Part shown: positions 63,971 through 64,000 of the stretch, piece by piece | Numbering within the stretch: the stretch's first letter is position 1 | Layout of the letters: every line of letters begins with the position of its first letter | Virus record (IMG/VR): IMGVR_UViG_3300005466_000026 | Span: 21,775-85,774 of that record | Strand: one strand, 5' to 3' | DNA length: 64,000 nucleotides | Source: a virus | Notes under the pieces: generated by a model | Databases searched by the model: none | Told to the model about the DNA's origin: nothing | Seen by the model: the letters and a program-made list of their open reading frames with translations, nothing else | Made by a program: the position numbers and the translations under genes

Positions 63971-64000
63971 GCCATTGACGTCCCACCCGATGCGAATTGG

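Overview
The window is part of a double-stranded DNA tailed phage genome with a long flexible (siphovirus-type) tail, or a prophage of that type. The host is probably an alphaproteobacterium. The signs are a GcrA-type cell-cycle regulator (7507-8001), a ribbon-helix-helix protein of the alphaproteobacterial RHH_4 type (6583-6882), and tail genes resembling those of gene transfer agents. The sequence is GC-rich and very densely packed, with ATGA, GTGA and TGATG stop/start overlaps almost everywhere. No terminase, portal or capsid gene is present; they must lie outside the window.

Layout. (1) 1-8001, plus strand: a rightward operon of mostly small membrane and zinc-finger proteins with a Tat-signal protein, a GNAT acetyltransferase, a TylF-type methyltransferase, an alpha/beta-hydrolase-like protein, RtcB RNA ligase, a PD-(D/E)XK nuclease and GcrA. 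It ends at a bidirectional terminator. (2) 7998-16149, minus strand: about 28 small genes, mostly unrecognised, including a histone-H1-like basic protein and a DUF2786-like protein. (3) 16150-16845: the only long non-coding stretch, rich in palindromes, a candidate origin or promoter region. (4) 16846-34523, minus strand: replication and nucleotide/DNA modification. It holds DNA polymerase A, an Nmad1-like protein, an HD hydrolase, a thymidylate-synthase-family enzyme, a protein with an SSB-like tip, a UDG-superfamily protein, a P-loop kinase, a radical SAM enzyme, a glycosyltransferase, methyltransferases, an amino-acid:DNA-transferase-like protein interrupted downstream by an HNH homing endonuclease, an ExoX-type exonuclease, a UvrD-type helicase, a MazG-like protein and an archaeo-eukaryotic-type primase. 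(5) 34617-36424, plus strand: SNF2/DEAD-type helicase plus one small gene. (6) 36524-43118, minus strand: lysis genes (M15 peptidase, GH19 muramidase, holin candidates, lipoprotein), a papain-like protein and tail-fibre-like proteins. (7) 43122-51818, minus strand: tail assembly from head-tail adaptor to host-specificity protein J, with a programmed -1 frameshift in the tail chaperone. (8) 51818-57394, minus strand: eight glycosyltransferase, methyltransferase and related genes. (9) 57394-64000, minus strand: a 1025-residue protein built of DWPLP repeats, small proteins, a beta-helix tailspike and a SPRY-like protein at the window edge.

How the genes may work together. The strongest candidate for a notable system is 18.8-27.8 kb. 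A nucleotide hydroxymethylase candidate, a 5-hmdU-DNA-kinase-like P-loop protein, a protein of the family renamed amino-acid:DNA transferase, and a radical SAM enzyme form the kind of pathway known to build hypermodified thymines in phage DNA. A glycosyltransferase, a methyltransferase and a UDG-like protein add possible tailoring or recognition steps not present in the characterised examples I know. A second cluster, at 51.8-57.4 kb, looks like a surface glycan assembly or virion decoration module embedded among structural genes.
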